64,000 nucleotides of DNA, taken from assembly GCA_917880885.1 (NCBI GenBank), contig OU862927.1:36669571-36733570 (forward strand), in the 5' to 3' direction. Position 1 is the stretch's first letter; every line of letters begins with the position of its first letter. This document shows positions 21,021 to 32,428 of this stretch, piece after piece. The notes beneath the pieces are model-generated. The model searched no databases, was not told where the DNA came from, and worked only from the letters and a program-made list of their open reading frames with translations. The position numbers and the translations under genes were made by a program. The DNA comes from Limnephilus marmoratus. Lineage: Eukaryota; Arthropoda; Insecta; Trichoptera; Limnephilidae.

Positions 21021-21451
21021 AAAATAAAGCAAAGATTTTTCATATGGTTACCGATATATTTTCGATACGGGAATCGGTATGAAAAAAAAACCATCGTGTA
21101 AAAAGCCTATATGTATTGCGGTAGGCAGTCATCGGGCATCAAGCATTTTTATTGGACACACACTTCGACACGTGCGACACGCTAAGAATATGGCTACAGA
21201 GGCAGACTGAATACTGATTTTAGTAGCCGATACGGACACTGGACATTTGTACAGTTGAATAGTCGGACAGTCTGGCGGAACTAGAAGTGATTTGGCAAAG
21301 TTAAGCAATGCATTTAGAAATTAAATTCACTTTTGAATTTTACATCCTGGTCTGGGTTGCTGGCAAATTAGCGCACTTATGCAAATTTAAATGAGTGATG
21401 CGTTTTTGATGTTTGTATCCTGATGTTAATGGTTGGGAAATTATGGCAGTG
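21021..21451. other. No feature recognised
   Basis: No gene or repeat recognised. Confidence 0.4.
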
Positions 21452-21545
21452 ATCGAGGCGTGAGGTGAGGTCGACTACGAATCCGGAGGTCGCGGGTTCA
21501 AATCCTTACACAAACTTGAAAATTCTGACACAAAAAGGAGTGCGT
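21452..21545 (+). mobile_element. T-SINE head fragment
   Basis: GAATCCGGAGGTCGCGGGTTCAAATCC contains the B box in pieces, and GCGTATAAATTTTATTTCAT aligns to the segment after the head. The rest of the SINE is missing. Confidence 0.6.
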
Positions 21546-21934
21546 ATAAATTTTATTTCATCAGTTTGTTTTAACCATTTTTACTGTTTGAAAAACCTAC
21601 AAATCAGGTTTTCTTAGAACTAATTACACCAATAGACTTAAGGATGTTAGTGGATGGATGGGAGTGGAAAGGAGTGGGATAATATTGTGTCATTTACAAA
21701 GGGAACCAATATAACTTCGTTAAAAAATCTTACGATTATTGATAATATTTAAACTGTTCTTTACACACTTTTTGATTTCCAAGATTTCATATTAATTAAA
21801 AAAGTATTTTTTAAAGATCCTTTATTAAATTTTTTCACTTTTTAAGTGCGGTATGGACATAAAATATTGTACAAAAATATAGCAGTTAGTGTACAGAATT
21901 GATTCTTCATTGCCCGTCATTGATGTATTATATT
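21546..21934. other. No feature recognised
   Basis: AT-rich DNA with no gene or repeat recognised. Confidence 0.4.
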
Positions 21935-21975
21935 GTACAAGCTTTTTCCCGCGGCTTCGCTCGCATGTTATTAGG
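21935..21975 (-). mobile_element. Possible Helitron 3' end
   Basis: ACAAGCTTTTTCCCGCGGCT followed by TCGCTCGCATG resembles, in reverse, the GC hairpin plus CTTGT terminus of lepidopteran Helitrons. C-rich low-complexity DNA follows (21976-22070). Confidence 0.35.
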
Positions 21976-22117
21976 GGGGTTACCACTCCCCCTCCCTCCC
22001 CCACCCCCTATCCATACACCTCTCCAACACCCCCCTCTCCCCTCCAATCCCTCCCCCCTTCTATATTAATTTGAAGTACTCCCCTAATAATTTGAATCGA
22101 ATAAAGACGAATTTGAC

Positions 22118-22547
22118 GACCTCCGTAGTCCAGTAGGTAAGTCTCTTGACTCACAATCCGGAGGTCGCGGGTTCGAACCCGGCATGCGCAAATAAATTTT
22201 AGTTGATTAATTTGTGTTATTTCACAATTAATTCATTTAAAATAATATATAGTATATTTGCGGCATGTTCCAGAGTGGAAGATACTATCAGTATCGCCCT
22301 GGTGTAAGACCACCATTCAGAATTGAAACGTTGTTTGAAAATGGCTTTAGCCGTGTTTGGTGACCAGATCTGAATAGCCAGGTACTTCCCAACCTTCTTC
22401 TTCCCAACCTTCTTCTTCCCCACCTCCTTCCCCTCCCCACTACCTTCAGCCTCACAACATACCCCAATTGGGGATGCCATAGTCTCACTGGCTCCAGACG
22501 GGAGCAGTTGAGATTCTTGTGCGGTATTCACGGTAAAAAAAAAAAAA
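22118..22547 (+). mobile_element. T-SINE, reference full-length copy
   Basis: The head GACGACCTCCGTAGTCCAGT...CTCTTGACTCACAATCCGGAGG ends in the B box GGTTCGAACCC at about 22172. The body (TATATTTGCGGCATGTTCC, CAGAATTGAAACG), a CTTCTTCTTCCC pyrimidine stretch, CAGCCTCACAACATACCCC, GGGGATGCCATAGTCTCACT, and a GTATTCACGGTAAAA tail follow. It is complete from tRNA head to A tail and serves as reference for the family. Confidence 0.9.
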
Positions 22548-22554
22548 AATTATA

Positions 22555-22765
22555 GATATCTTACTAATCGTGCCACCTATTGCAATCTTTTTAATACAAA
22601 TTTCATAATGCCAGAGCTTTGAGCTATAGCCTATATGTTATTCTGATGTTTGAGCTATATTATTGTAAAGTTTCATTAAAATCCATTCAGTAGTTTTTGC
22701 GTGAAAGAGTAACAAACATACATACATCCATACAAACTTTCGCCTTTATAATAATTAGTAGGATG
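22555..22765 (+). mobile_element. Helitron-like fragment
   Basis: GTGCCACCTATTGCAATC and ATAATGCCAGAGCTTTGAGC relate to Helitron family A in reverse. TTTCATTAAAATCCATTCAG and ACATACATACATCCATACAA with CCTTTATAATAATTAGTAGGA form a very common lepidopteran repeat end. Confidence 0.6.
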
Positions 22766-23175
22766 GGATAATTGTCAAGTTGTGTCCCTTTTCTACAAAC
22801 TATCGTTTATTCTAACTAGAAACGAGTGTGGAATTAACGTAAAAATACTGCATTAAGGTTTAAAGGCTGAAAAGCGTCCATTAGGTGATATTTCAAGAGT
22901 ACTCTAAAAAGTAGGCATTTGCTTTTTACGAGCATGCTATAAAAAGTGTTAAGTATTGTTTGAAAATATCTGTTTACGAGCAAAGAAAATATTATTATTA
23001 TTCTTATTCCTGATAAGAAAATGGATTTTATGAGTTCAATGAGTTCGACCACCACAACACGGGCATGTGCCTAGCATGGTGGTCGAAAAATCCTCAATTC
23101 ATGTAACAAACAATTCAATCAATAAAGAAAAGAAAAAAATATATAAATTCTAAAGTCTACGTTTTCAATCTAAAA
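22766..23175. other. No feature recognised
   Basis: GTGGTCGAACTCATTG-like words near 23040 (GTTCGACCACCACA, ATGGTGGTCGAAAA) form a short inverted repeat. Nothing else was recognised. Confidence 0.4.
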
Positions 23176-23670
23176 TAAAAATGAATCGTCGAAATGTATG
23201 TACGCGCATAACTTCCGAACGATTGCACCAAATTGGATAATTCTTTTTTTGTATGTTCGTTATTGTCAGGACAAGGTTTGTATACTACTGGTGAGTTCTG
23301 GCATTACGAATTTTGTATAAAAAAAACTGCAATAGGTGTGACGCGAGCTGTTTTAAAACTGAATGTACCGGGAATGAACGTATGGAATGTGGGAGGGGGA
23401 GGGGAACTCGGGTAGGGGATTCGCAGGACGGGGGAGGGGAACCAGGGAGGAGGGAGGGGAAATCGGGAAGGGGGTTCACGGGTTGGGGGAAAATGGGGAG
23501 TGAAGTGAGGAGAGGGAAAGTAGGGAAGGCGGAGTGGGAACGCGAGAGGGGAAGGGGACGCGAGAAAGGAAGGGGAGGCGGAAGGGGAACGGGACGAATG
23601 GGAAAGGATACGCAGGGAGAAACAATTTCTTGATTAAATGGCATAGCAAAGCATGCCGGGTACCAGCTAG
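23176..23670 (+). mobile_element. Helitron family A, near complete
   Basis: Begins TCTAAAATAAAAATGAATCG, then GTATGTACGCGCATAACTTC, GGTGTGACGCGAGCTG, a roughly 250-bp G-rich purine tract and GCATGCCGGGTACCAGCTAG at 23670 followed by T. The related head at 61842 starts TCTATATAAATAAAAATG. Frames in the G-rich tract are compositional artefacts. No RepHel helicase is encoded. Confidence 0.85.
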
Positions 23671-23797
23671 TATGCTGTAAATGTTTTAAATATTAAATTT
23701 AAAACCCGCCTCACAGACGGGGGAATTCCTATGCGGTGTTACAAAAAAAATAATAAATTGAAGTTAAAAAGAGAAACAATGTTAGAAGTACCGACTT

Positions 23798-24080
23798 TTT
23801 AAGTGAATGCCGCACAAGAGGTGCTCCCATCTGGAGTCAGTTGAGCTATGGCAACCTCAATCGGAGTATGTTGTGAGGCTGAAGGAAGTGGAAAGGGGAA
23901 GGAGGTGGGAAAATCCCTGGCGATCCAGATCTGGTCACCAAATACGTCTAAAGCTATTTCAAGAAACGCTTCAATTCTGAATGGTGGTCATACACCAGAG
24001 TGATAATGAGACCATCTTCCACTCTGGAATGTGCTGCAAATATGCTGTATTTAAATTAATAATTAATTAATTGTGAAAGT
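23798..24080 (-). mobile_element. T-SINE, head lost
   Basis: On the minus strand it reads from TTAATTGTGAAAT-type body start to CGGTATTCACT-like end: GTGAATGCCGCACAAGAG at the plus left, then TATGGCAACCTCAATCGG, GGTCACCAAATACG and GTGCTGCAAATATGCTG. It lies just outside the nested element starting at 24213. Confidence 0.8.
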
Positions 24081-24891
24081 TAACATGTTAACTTTTTTAT
24101 ACATGAACTTAATTTTTTTCGTATTTTCATCCACTTGGAACTTTTCAATACATTAAGTCTTGTAGCGATGACGCAAAAACACCGGAGTCGACGAGTTAAA
24201 TTATTTAAATTCAATAGGCCACTTGCATCAAATTTTTTTAAATTTTTTTCCGGTTTAGGCAAATATTCTAAGACATTCTGTATTTTTATTTTTTTTTAAT
24301 CGTATTTTTGAAACCCTGGGGATTTTTTGAAAAATTCAATCCGATAAATCAGACCATTTTTTATAAACCGGAAAGACGGGACATAATTTTACAGGTGTGA
24401 AAAAACGATAATTACATAGCCGAAAATCATTCAAAAAAAAAAATAACGTTTTCCACACGAATGGCACAGGAGAATAACGAGGCATACCAAAAATATTACA
24501 TCTCATAAATATTTTTTTTCCTTGATCCATCTTATTGACCATAAATCATTATAATGAACAGCGTCTGTATTACTAAATTCAATGTAATATACTTGTACTT
24601 GTAAATTATAATAATAATAAGAATATTATAAAATTTAATTTTGTTAAAATCAGCACCATAATCATTATACCTCTAAAACACTACCGACATCATCTGCACG
24701 TTCTGAAGAGAACCCCGTAGATCATTATAGCCCATCCAGACTCACGGCGAGAAGCCCCGAGAACACCCGAGAAGCGAGAATGTGATGTGTTTCTCGCATT
24801 CTCTTTCTTGTGCTCGGCTGTTCTCGGATGGCTGTCGGTAAATTTGGCCGCTTCAAAGGATTTCTCGGGCGAGAAGCGAGGCTACTACACT

Positions 24892-27800
24892 CTAGTAGTG
24901 TTCAATATCGGTACTTTTACTACCCGTCGGTATCCGTTGCTTTCACAAAAAGTAATCGTTACTATGGAATCGTTACTGATTACTTTGATTACTTTCGGGT
25001 AGTAACTACTGCAAGTATCAAATCGTTACTGAATGCTTTGATTACTTTCGGGTACTACCGCTACTGGTATCAATTCGTTACTGAATGCTTTGATTACATT
25101 TGACTACTTTCGGTTCCGGATACCGCCGGATACTTTTATAATAGAGACAAATCGTTACTGGTTACACTTTGACGTTTGTGTTTTTCGTTAGCGTGAATAG
25201 CGCGTAGGTACTTTGGTTATGCATTATTAGGATTCTACGTTAGGTATTTATAGGTATTTTGAATGTTTTGAAGAGTTTTGTGTGTTTAGATTTTTTTTAA
25301 ACTTTATTTTTGATTTTATACAAACAATCAGAATACGGGAGAAGATATTTTATATGGAATACAGCTACATAATATATTATTTTTATGTGTAGGTACATAC
25401 CAAAATATTGCAGCATCTCTCATCAGTCGTGATTGGATAATATTAAACTTATTTGCACAAAAGTTTCAACGATCACGAACGGCCCAAACACAATACTTTA
25501 TAAACAATTTAAATGAACACACAGATTAAATATATTATTACGTAAAAACAAAGTCAAATATTGTAATAAAAACTGACGCAAATTCGTAAAAAACGAACTA
25601 AAGTTAACATGCTAATTTAGCCGTTGGCAAAGCTGTACGACTGATGAACTTTCACTATTTTACCATTCAACGAATAAAACAATTTTATTTTCAGTTATTA
25701 ATTTGAGTCCCGTCATGAATACAATATGGAAAGGATTAGTATCGCATCACTAACAATTACAATTTTATTACAATAATATAAACAAACTGAAATGGAATCC
25801 ATTCCCCATAGTTACAACAAGATCCCGGTTCTTTTTTTGTTTACGTAGGCAATTTTGATCGTAAATTACATATTAACACTGGATTAACGTACTTATCATT
25901 TTCCATTGAAATTCGAAACGTAATTTTACATGCCAGTTTTTTTTTTCTAGCTTTGGGATAAGTTAATTAAACACTATTATAGGCTGATGGTAATTTTTTA
26001 TACATTTTATTTATTATTTATTTACATCTCACATAATATCATATTATACCTATGATAATAGATGTTAAAGGCGGTCTTTTTACTTAGCGGAAATTTCTAC
26101 TATCCAAATTTATCTTTATAATCATAATCCTTTTTTTTGTAAACTCCACAGAAATTTAAATCTTATAATGTGTGAAGGAAAAAAGCAGTGTTAAAATTAT
26201 TACTGTGAAAACTTTTTACAAACCGCATTAGAGATGCATTTTTTTTAAACCGCATTAGAGATGCATGAAAAGTAATCATTCGGTACTGAAGTAATCGGTA
26301 CTCACCAAGTAATCAAAGTACCGACTACTAAAAACGAAGAGTATCCGTTACTTTCGAAATGATTACTTTCATTGATACCTCAAAATGATTACTTTCGATG
26401 AGGATACTTCAGTACCGATTACTTGGTTGTTATTTGTGCCGCTAGAGGCGCTCTACGTTAGAGCCAGCTGTTCATAAATAAATCACACTTTGTACCGATT
26501 ACTTGGTCGTTTCTATTTGTGCCGCTGGAGGCGCTACCACGCCAGAGCCAGTTGTTCGAAGCGTAAACGGTTTAGGAACGATATTGCCAGAGACAAAAAA
26601 TATTGCGGTGTTTTCATCGGTAAAAAAACGCTTTCGGTTGATATTTATGTTTGCGTACCTTGCTATCTGATCTAATTGTATATTATTGCTACCAATATAT
26701 ACTAAGTATTCAAGTTTTTGACGGTAGGTAACTACCAAAATTTTCGAACGGTGTAAAAAATATGATTATTAGATATTATTACGACTATAAAAAGTTTTCA
26801 CAGTAATAATTTTAACACTGCTTTTTTCCTTCACACATTATAAGATTTAAATTTCTGTGGAGTTTACAAAAAAAAAAACGATTATGATTATAAAGATAAA
26901 TTTGGATAGTAGAAATTTCCGCTAAGTAAAAAGACCGCCTTTAACATCTATTATCATAGGTATAATATGATATTAAGTGAGATGTAAATAAATAATAAAT
27001 AAAATGTATAAAAAATTACCATCAGACTATAATAGTGTTTTATTAACTTATCCCAAAGCTAGAAAAAAAAAACTGGCATGTAAAATTACGTTTCGAATTT
27101 TAATGGAAAATGATAAGTACGTTAATCCAGTGTTAATATGTAATTTACGATCAAAATTGCCTACGTAAACAAAAAAAGAACCGGGATCTTGTTGTAACTA
27201 TGGGGAATGGATTCCATTTCAGTTTGTTTATATTATTGTAATAAAATTGTAATTGTTAGTGATGCGATACTAATCCTTTCCATATTGTATTCATGACGGG
27301 ACTCAAATTAATAACTGAAAATAAAATTGTTTTATTCATTGAATGGTAAAGTAGTGAAAGTTCATCAGTCGTACAGCTTTGCCAACGGCTAAATTAGCAT
27401 GTTAACTTTAGTTCGTTGTTTACGAATTTGCGTCAGTTTTTATTACAATATTTGACTTTGTTTTTACGTAATAATATATTTAATCTGTGTGTTCATTTAA
27501 ATTGTTTATAAAGTATTGTGTTTGGGCCGTTCGTGATCGTTGAAACTTTTGTGCAAATAAGTTTAATATTATCCAATCACGACTGATGAGAGATGCTGCA
27601 ATATTTTGGTATGTACCTACACATAAAAATAATATATTATGTAGCTGTATTCCATATAAAATATCTTCTCCCGTATTCTGATTGTTTGTATAAAATCAAA
27701 AATAAAGTTTAAAAAAAATCTAAACACACAAAACTCTTCAAAACATTCAAAATACCTATAAATACCTAACGTAGAATCCTAATAATGCATAACCAAAGTA

Positions 27801-28117
27801 CCTACGCGCTATTCACGCTAACGAAAAACACAAACGTCAAAGTGTAACCAGTAACGATTTGTCTCTATTATAAAGGTATCCGGCGGTATCCGGAACCGAA
27901 AGTAGTCAAATGTAATCAAAGCATTCAGTAACGAATTGATACCAGTAGCGGTAGTACCCGAAAGTAATCAAAGCATTCAGTAACGATTTGATACTTGCAG
28001 TAGTTACTACCCGAAAGTAATCAAAGTGATCAGTAACGAATACATAGTAACGATTACTTTTTGTGAAAGTAACGGATACCGACGGGTAGTAAAAGTACCG
28101 ATATTGAACACTACTAG
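24892..28117. mobile_element. 3.2-kb foldback with 1.33-kb inverted arms
   Basis: The left arm (24892-26217) and right arm (26789-28117) are nearly identical in inverted orientation, with only scattered differences visible (for example CTCACATAATATC versus CTCACTTAATATC). Ends read CTAGTAGTGTTCAATATCGG. Each arm carries about three roughly 52-bp tandem units of the type ATCAAATCGTTACTGAATGC plus TTTGATTACTTTCGGGTA near its outer end. No transposase is visible. The end sequence TAGTG resembles hAT termini, but no target duplication can be read because the flanks come from different parts of the host MITE. Confidence 0.85.
26218..26788. repeat. Central spacer of the foldback
   Basis: AAACCGCATTAGAGATGCAT occurs twice at 26219-26266. 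The phrase ACCGATTACTTGG, TTTGTGCCGCT, GAGGCGCT and AGAGCCAG occurs twice about 79 bp apart (about 26418-26475 and about 26495-26558). Arm-like phrases (GTAATCGGTACTCA, GTATCCGTTACTTTC) also occur. No gene is seen. Confidence 0.7.
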
Positions 28118-28574
28118 TGGATAAGTGCTTGTTCTCGCGAGAAGTCTCGGCGAGAATGAGAGTGTGGATAAGTGCTTGTTCTCGCGCGAATTTCTCGCCG
28201 AGACTTCTCGCCGTGAGTCTGGAATCGCCTTTAAAAGTACGGGGTTCTCTTCAGAGCATCTGTCAAAAAGTGAAACCAAATGATAAGTTCGCAGAGAACA
28301 AACAATAAATCTAGTGAACGAATTCAAAAATTCGCCCGAAATCAAAGTGATGCCATATAAAAAAATAAATCAGTGTGGAATTTTAAAAAAATAATAGGAA
28401 CATTTTCGGAGACGGGACATTTTCATGTAGTGACGTCACGAGATTTATTTATTTAAAAATAACAAAAACTGTACATTTCTAAACAATTTTACTAACATTT
28501 TCTTAATCTTAGTAAAAAGATCTATCCACATGATTTTTTCCAAGCCGTTATGAAATCCATGCAAGTGGCCTATT

Positions 28575-28954
28575 AAAATATTATTTTATTCAAAATTTAA
28601 ACTATGGAAATCAAAAGCGTAGAGAGTAATAAACGTATTCTAAATTTAAATTATCGGTTGAGATAATATACCTGAGTTAGTTTATAGCATAATATTTATT
28701 TAAAAAAAACATCTGTGAAATTGTGCAGAGAAAATAAATATTTCTGGAAAATGTCTTAGAAGAGATAATAATATGTTGATGACTTCTGATTTCCTGTTGA
28801 AAAACAATTTTGAAAAAATAAGATGGTACTCCAAATAATTCCTTTAAGGCCTATTCACTTCTAAGCACTTGCTCATATTGGGAGAGAAAAAGCTCTTGGT
28901 AACTTTTACTAGCCAAAATGACGTAAATTTTTTGACTTTTCTGATTCAGTCTCG
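28575..28954. other. No feature recognised
   Basis: AT-rich DNA with no gene or repeat recognised. Confidence 0.4.
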
Positions 28955-29034
28955 CAACGTATTTCAAATTAGGGATGACATAATGTTAATGGTTCCGGAT
29001 AGTTCGAACACTTCAGTGGCAGTCACGTAAAAAA
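28955..29034 (+). mobile_element. T-SINE 3' fragment, diverged
   Basis: ATTAGGGATGACATAATG, GGTTCCGGATAG and GCAGTCACGTAAAAAAAA follow the order of the T-SINE 3' end. Confidence 0.5.
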
Positions 29035-29104
29035 AATCTGTAGGGAATATCAATTTTTGAAAATTTTTCAGGGCACTCATTTTCAACTCTGGCATACATT
29101 TTGA

Positions 29105-29560
29105 TGGTGAGTAGATACCTCATACAAGTTGCCCTACAAATGACCCGTACAAAAACGTTAAATGTCCCGCCACATCTAAAATATATTTGTCCCAACTATT
29201 TTTGTTTTTGTATTAATACAAATATCTTGTACCTATTACCACAAAATGCATAACAAGGTTTTAGGTCCTTTTTGACCTTGTCACACCTCATTTGAGGTGG
29301 GACACTTCTTGTTGAGGAGCTCATACAAGGTGGACTACAAATGTCATACAAAAAAACGTAAAATGTCCCGCCACCTCACGAAATATACATGTCCCAACTA
29401 TTATTCTTGGTAAGAAGGTTTTGTATTAACACAAATGTCTTGTATTACTACAAAATATAAACATTAGCTGTACAAGATTTTAGCTACTTTTTGTATCTTC
29501 CACACTTCACAACTCACCTTATTTGAGGTGGGACACTTCAACACCTTATTTCAGTATTTG
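29105..29560. repeat. Tandem duplication of a roughly 220-bp unit
   Basis: CTCATACAAGTTGCCCTACA / CTCATACAAGGTGGACTACA, AATGTCCCGCCAC, TGTCCCAACTATT and CATTTGAGGTGGGACACTTC / TATTTGAGGTGGGACACTTC each occur in the same order about 215-240 bp apart. Neither unit has an open frame. The family is unknown. Confidence 0.85.
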
Positions 29561-30097
29561 AGCTCCTCGTACAAATTCATTCCAAAACCGGGTCCTATTC
29601 AACATTAATCCATTTGGGTACCTAATATTGTGAAGCTGGAGAAGTGGGTTGTGAAAGAAGAAAGAAAATTTGAATGTTACAAATAAACTGGCGATTCAGA
29701 TGTAGTCAATAAAAATAAAATGGATTCAGAATGGTCGTCTCTCACCATGGCGTTACTGAGAGTATATTCAACTCTGCCACATGTAATCTGATTCTATTAT
29801 TATATACTTGCCATATATATCAACATGCATTCAAAATACCGCTTTGCCTTGTGCTGAAAAAAGCACAATGCGCTCATAAAAATACCGAAGTTTTTCAACT
29901 GAAGATTCCTTGACCTCCCCAATGCAGCTAATATAAGTCGTTGCAGCGTGTCGAGAGGGACGTATTATGCAAATTTAATCACCGCCAAACGCTTCTTCAT
30001 ATCTCGATCTTAAAACATTACAACACTTCACGAAAATTCACTTTTATCACATGCTTCGTAGTCACTGTGTAACTGCGTATACCAGAAGGACTTTTAC
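29561..30097. other. No feature recognised
   Basis: The 60-codon frame at 29731-29913 has no recognisable motif. No repeat was seen. Confidence 0.4.
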
Positions 30098-31055
30098 CAG
30101 GGATTCTTAGAAATATTTGGAGTAAAAATGTAAATGTCAATTTGCTGTCCGTTTTCTACTTAACCCTAACGACCCCATAATATCAATACGTTATATGTCT
30201 ACGACATGCTTATAATCATTACCCAAATTCTGTTTACGGTGAACGGGGGTATACAAAATTGTGATTTCGTATTGGAATTGTCACGATATTGTGTCGATGT
30301 TGGTTTATAAGACGTGTAGAATATTCTTCAAGTATAATAGTTCAGGGCTGTCAATTACTTTAAAGGGCCCGCAACCCGGATTTGTACCGATTTATTACAT
30401 ATTTCCCTTAAACGAGGTAAGTTTTAAAGCTCTTAAAAAAATATATGTTATTCTTGAAGATAATATCTAGACTTTGCTCGCGCCGAAACGCAAATTATAT
30501 AAAATTCCCTCGATAGAAAAAAATCGCAAATTATGCTCCAAAAATTATTATTAACACGTTTGTTTCAGTTATTTTACAAGTTATATGTTTGAAAAAATTC
30601 ACGGTGTTTCTTTAGATGCTGTTTAAGATAATGCCCGCGAGATTTTTGCTCTGTTTTAAACGAGTCGTATTTTATTAAACATTTTTCGCAATTTTCGCAT
30701 TTGTCGCTGTAAATGTTAGCGCTCTCCTCTAACATTCGTAATTTCGTATCTCTCCATCTTCTTCTTTTCGGGCCCGGTTGCAGAGCCTTAACCGATTCTT
30801 AACATATTTAGAGTAAAAAGATGTCAATTTGCTGTCCAGTTTCTACTGAATCCCAATGATCCCATCATATCAATACGTCTACAACATCGTTATAATCATT
30901 ACCCAAATTCTGCGTAAGGTGAGCGGGAGTATATACTCTACAATTGTGATTTCGTGTTGGAGTTGTCACAAAAAACGGTAGATATTGACTCGATGTCAGT
31001 TTGCGAGGTATATAAAAAGAAATCAAGTATAATAGTTCAGGGCTGTCAATTACTT
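30098..31055 (+). repeat. Direct repeats flanking the 280-bp unit, copy 2
   Basis: About 255 bp at 30098-30355 (GTCAATTTGCTGTCC, TAATCATTACCCAAATTCTG, AGTATAATAGTTCAGGGCTG plus TCAATTACTT) is repeated at about 30791-31055. Between them, 30510-30793 is the second copy of the dispersed unit seen at 5211-5495. The direct-repeat arrangement recalls a partial tandem duplication or LTR-like structure, but no coding region is present. Confidence 0.75.
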
Positions 31056-31435
31056 AATTTATGATTTTAAACACACAAGCAAGTTAAGGCATTAACTACT
31101 ACATTTTTCGTTACGCCATTCGGTGAAGTTGATACGCGTAGTTTGATATCCATATCGCCTAATTTCTTGTTCCAAAGAAGACTCCTCACGATTCCCTTGT
31201 AACACCGATTATGACGTTAATAAATTTTTAAAAAATATTTTGAATTCTTTCTATCGTGAATGAATGAATAGCATACCTTACTTAGTGGCCCCACTATTAT
31301 TTATTCTATAAATATTTCATTTTGTCTGCTTCCATTCGCTTCAAAACGGCCATATAAATAGATACATAATTTTAGCAATAAAGAAGACCAAGGGAATATC
31401 ATTAATAATTCTATTTATAAAGCGCGAGCGTTCTG
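31056..31435. other. No feature recognised
   Basis: No gene or repeat recognised. Confidence 0.4.
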
Positions 31436-31985
31436 TTTTTAAACGACTTCAAAAAGGAGGAGGTTCTCAATTCGACTGTATTTTTTTTATTTTTTATTTT
31501 TTTTGTTTTTTTTTATGTTTGTTACCTCATAACTTTCGACTGGGTGAACCGATATTGATGATTCTTTTTTTATTTAAAAGCTGGTGCTTCCCATGTGGTC
31601 CCATTTTAATTTGGTCTCGTTCTGATAATGGCATCCATGAGAAAACCATATAAGTATTAAATTTGCATAAAGTATGTGCGCGACAAATGGACGAATAACT
31701 CAATATCACGCCAACCGATTTCAATGATTCTTTTTTTATTGGAAAGGATGTACTTCAAGGATAGATTGATGAGAGTTTGGTTAGGTTCTGATTATCGGAT
31801 CCATGACAAAATAACGGAACTCTTCAATTCTTAGGAGCAAATTAACGAAACTCGGCCGAATCTCTTAATTTGACCCTAATGTCGTTATGGTCAAATTATG
31901 TCTGTCTCATATGAGCAGCACGTTTAGTAGATCTACCCATATTCAGACAAATTAGTGTACTTCGGATTCACTAAAAATAAAAAAA
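31436..31985 (+). mobile_element. ACGACTTCAAAAAGGAGGAGG repeat
   Basis: AACGACTTCAAAAAGGAGGA followed by a T-rich run, GTTACCTCATAACTTTCGAC and GGGTGAACCGATATTGATG forms a repeat type common in Lepidoptera. The GATTCTTTTTTTATT phrase occurs twice (about 31560 and about 31728). Ends are not well defined. Confidence 0.55.
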
Positions 31986-32428
31986 ATTAACAAAAATTTT
32001 AACAAAACAAAAAACGACTTCAAAAAATGCACTAAAAAGTAAAAAAATAATTTCGTATTCTTTTACAACTTCATAATCGACTTACTTTTTCTACCCATCA
32101 ATATGTAGGTACGATTGTTATTTTTGGAGTCGGTGTCAGCAAAGGTACCCGACCCGGCGCGGTATGTTTACTTGACAACTCCCCTCACGCCGCGGCCCTG
32201 CTCTCGCCTCGTCAAGTCGCTTGTGCGACACAAGCACATCTCACCTATAACTATGTATGTAGTTACAAACCTACCATGACTGACACCGATTCCAAAAATG
32301 ACAATCGTACCTACATATTGATGAGTAGAAAAAGTAAGTCGATTATGAAGTTGTAGAAGAATACGAAATTATTTTTTTACTTTTTAGTGCATTTTTTGAA
32401 GTCGTTTTTTGTTTTGTTAAAATTTTTG
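31986..32428. mobile_element. Foldback MITE, about 145-bp arms
   Basis: The left arm (31986-32134: TTAACAAAACAAAAAACGAC, TGCACTAAAAAGTAAAAAAA, AGGTACGATTGTTATTTTTG) is repeated inverted at about 32280-32428. The spacer is GC-richer (ACCCGACCCGGCGCGG) and contains a GTCGCTTGTGCGACA palindrome-like piece. The outer ACGACTTCAAAAAATGC matches the start of the neighbouring repeat at 31436. Confidence 0.8.

Larger units (their letters stand above)
24735..28223. mobile_element. CTCACGGCGAGAAG MITE, interrupted copy
   Basis: The left TCCAGACTCACGGCGAGAAG and right CTTCTCGCCGTGAGTCTGGA ends match those of the uninterrupted 453-bp copy at 37839-38291. Shared internal words include GGTAAATTTGGCCGCTTC and GTGGATAAGTGCTTGTTCTC. 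In this copy the middle of the element has been replaced by the 3.2-kb foldback, and a roughly 50-bp stretch with GTGGATAAGTGCTTGTTCTC is duplicated on the right side. Confidence 0.75.
24213..28574. mobile_element. Outer DNA element of a triple nest
   Basis: AATAGGCCACTTGCAT at 24213-24228 is matched by ATGCAAGTGGCCTATT at 28559-28574. If the target is TA, the terminal repeat is GGCCACTTGCAT, compatible with a Tc1/mariner-like MITE. The sequence just inside the two ends does not match further. The interior holds a second element (24735-28223), which itself holds a large foldback (24892-28117). Confidence 0.55.

Noticed and set aside
22118..22190. Possible tRNA gene
   Set aside because: A and B boxes are present, but the flanks do not close an acceptor stem and the same head starts a SINE body ending in poly-A. 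The same applies to 1422-1490, 7836-7930, 15404-15470 and 36070-36130.
24810..25103. 97-codon frame at the left arm of the foldback
   Set aside because: Its repeating text follows the 52-bp subterminal repeats, and the mirror frame exists at 28007-28345.
30098..31055. LTR retrotransposon (two 255-bp direct repeats)
   Set aside because: There is no primer-binding site, polypurine tract, TG...CA ends or coding region, and the intervening unit is a repeat found elsewhere without these flanks.
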